The notes below the pieces were generated by a model. That model saw only the letters and a list, made by a program, of their open reading frames with translations. It searched no databases and had not been told where the DNA came from. Shown piece after piece: positions 62,632 to 64,000 of a DNA stretch of 64,000 nucleotides. The stretch's first letter is position 1; each line of letters opens with the position of its first letter. The stretch spans positions 930,001 through 994,000 of the forward strand of contig NZ_CP047476.1 of the NCBI RefSeq assembly GCF_010587385.1, in the 5' to 3' direction. A program made the position numbers and the translations under genes. Source of the stretch: Vibrio astriarenae (GTDB lineage: Bacteria > Pseudomonadota > Gammaproteobacteria > Enterobacterales > Vibrionaceae).

Positions 62632-64000
62632 TTAATAGGCGAGAACAAGTTGTGGTGAATAATCACTACCTAGCTCTTTATTCGACAACTTAGTGTCACA
62701 CTGACCTTTACTATAATCATTAATTTTAAGGATTAATGTCACTTCACCTTGTATACCTAACAGTAAGTCTGAGATGTCGATATCAAGCCAACTACCTACC
62801 TGCTCAGCGTAAACTCGCTTGATGTTACCTAAAGTAATAACCTTAGGCTGAGTATTCCACGTAACGCTTGTTTCAGACCAACTTCCCTGACCGAGGCTGA
62901 CGCTAATATCACGCCAATCCGACGCCTTAGTCGAGTGAACACCAACAAAGTAGACTCTCAACATACTTTGTCGATGATTCGCATTAGGGAGGTTAAACTT
63001 AATCAAAGTATTTCTTTGATAATCCCCCCCTGCTTTTTTGAGGTATAAGACATCATCATGATAATTGTCATTCGCATAGCTGCCACTGCGCACATAGCTA
63101 CTTTCTGAAGCTAATAGTGCACCGCTACTGCCACCTTGCCCCATAAAATTAAGAGTTCGTTTTGCAAATGGCTTCTCACGATTGGGATTAAGCGCGGGGA
63201 AGACATAATCCATACCCGACGCAGACAAACCTATCCATTCGGCTAACGTTGCTGCCATTTGCTCGTGGGCTAGGGTTGGTTGGAACTTGTTAGAGCCCGA
63301 AAAGTTTGGGTAGTCCCCGTAGGCCCTTCCACCATTCACACTTTGCCCTAAAACGAACTGAACACCACCCCAGCCGTGATCGGTGCCGTTGTTGGCATTT
63401 TCTCTGACGGTGCGACCAAACTCTGACATCGTAAACGTAGTGACATTAGCTCCCAACCCACTATCATTAAGTGCTTGTTGGAAACTCCCCAACGCACTGT
63501 CTAGCTTAGCAAGTTGATTGGTGTTACTCCCTCGGTGACTATCCCAACCACCAAGACTAACAAAGAAGATTTGCCGCTCGTGGCCTAAATCATCTGCGGC
63601 CTCAATCATCTGTTTGACGACACGCAACTGGGACCCAAGAGAGTTATCAACAATGGTTTCATCAACTGGGTACTGGCTTAATATACTTTGGACATACTCT
63701 CCTTTAGTCATACCATCAATGCGCCGGATATCCACCTCCTGTTCAAACGGTGAAACAGCAGTGTCAGAATGATAATTCTCGTAGATAGCTTTCAGCTCAG
63801 GGAAGTTGGCTAATATTTCATCACCACTGATGTTATTACTCAGCCCAAGGGAGGGAGCATTGAAACCTCGCGTCCAAAGACTCCCTCCTTGCGCGATAGA
63901 CTCAGGTAGTATTTTGCTTGGATCATAGAGCAGATCCATCATCATACCAGCCCAGCCATAAGTATGATTGCGCTTACCTTCAGGATCGTAACTCTTACGC
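62632..64000 (-). CDS. DUF1501 protein with C-terminal DNRLRE domain (5' end beyond window)
   Basis: The frame is open to the window edge, so the start is missing; the first ATG cluster at 63945 lies inside the gene. The visible part has the DUF1501 C-terminal pattern (FVSLGGWDSHRGSNTNQLAKLDSALGSF, FTMSEFGRTVRENANNGTDHGWGGVQFVLG). Then a DNRLRE-type domain (about the last 150 residues: SYVRSGSYANDNYHDDVLYL, TLIKFNLPN, WSETSVTWNTQP) follows. DUF1501 proteins resemble sulfatases and are often Tat-exported; DNRLRE domains occur on secreted carbohydrate-active enzymes. It is probably a secreted or surface protein. Confidence 0.75.
   Translation of the reverse strand, partial: RKSYDPEGKRNHTYGWAGMMMDLLYDPSKILPESIAQGGSLWTRGFNAPSLGLSNNISGDEILANFPELKAIYENYHSDTAVSPFEQEVDIRRIDGMTKGEYVQSILSQYPVDETIVDNSLGSQLRVVKQMIEAADDLGHERQIFFVSLGGWDSHRGSNTNQLAKLDSALGSFQQALNDSGLGANVTTFTMSEFGRTVRENANNGTDHGWGGVQFVLGQSVNGGRAYGDYPNFSGSNKFQPTLAHEQMAATLAEWIGLSASGMDYVFPALNPNREKPFAKRTLNFMGQGGSSGALLASESSYVRSGSYANDNYHDDVLYLKKAGGDYQRNTLIKFNLPNANHRQSMLRVYFVGVHSTKASDWRDISVSLGQGSWSETSVTWNTQPKVITLGNIKRVYAEQVGSWLDIDISDLLLGIQGEVTLILKINDYSKGQCDTKLSNKELGSDYSPQLVLAY

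Noticed and set aside
1..64000. Search for tRNA, rRNA, CRISPR arrays, insertion sequences, integrases and att sites
   Set aside because: None was seen; the tandem repeats at 17643 are too short and contiguous for CRISPR, and no transposase or integrase frame exists.

Overview
The window looks like chromosomal DNA of a marine gammaproteobacterium, most likely Vibrio or a close relative. This is judged from the protein families (AcpH, AbgT, ugp genes with a DeoR regulator and UgpQ, a ToxR/ToxS-like pair, a proteobacterial inositol cluster) and from the compact layout with many intrinsic terminators. No rRNA, tRNA, CRISPR array, insertion sequence or phage gene was seen. The species cannot be named from the sequence alone.

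Layout. 1-4604: end of a glycerol-3-phosphate ABC transporter operon (ugpB tail, ugpA, ugpE, ugpC, a DeoR regulator, ugpQ). 4605-9406: a GltS-type carrier coupled to an amidohydrolase, a decayed LysR fragment, an EamA exporter and a small secreted protein. 9706-14576: a metallophosphoesterase lipoprotein, a lone modA, and a Tat-exported PhoX-type phosphatase. 14737-16602: a divergent sutR/benE pair with two palindromic operators between them. 16580-23903: single genes (ACR3 carrier, GFA protein, acpH, a monooxygenase-fold protein, a cupin, a lactate/malate dehydrogenase relative, abgT, DUF3626, DUF3147). 24038-36058: a myo-inositol catabolic cluster (iolG, a TIM-barrel isomerase, an RpiR regulator, iolJ, iolB, iolC, a second dehydrogenase, iolD, iolE, and a divergent MFS transporter). 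The final enzyme, IolA, is not in the window. 36142-41441: a LysR regulator, a TauE/SafE carrier, a second TIM-barrel protein and a thiolase-atoD-atoA operon. 41671-48270: an outer-membrane protein and a complete RND efflux operon.

48478-61817 is the most unusual part. It holds a cold-shock-like protein, a 329-residue protein with four AT-hook-like motifs, an overlapping ToxR-like/ToxS-like membrane regulator pair, an unknown 172-residue protein and an OprB-type porin. A gene-free stretch of about 1 kb follows, and then a seven-gene V/A-type ATPase operon. Its order (B-D-I-K-E-DUF2764-A) is a circular permutation of the chlamydial/spirochaetal order (E-DUF2764-A-B-D-I-K). Its rotor subunit keeps the sodium ligands known from Enterococcus hirae NtpK. 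The suggestion that the regulators control the porin and the ATPase is inference from proximity.

61921-64000: an acetyltransferase gene broken by an in-frame amber codon, and a DUF1501 protein with a C-terminal DNRLRE domain that runs off the window edge.
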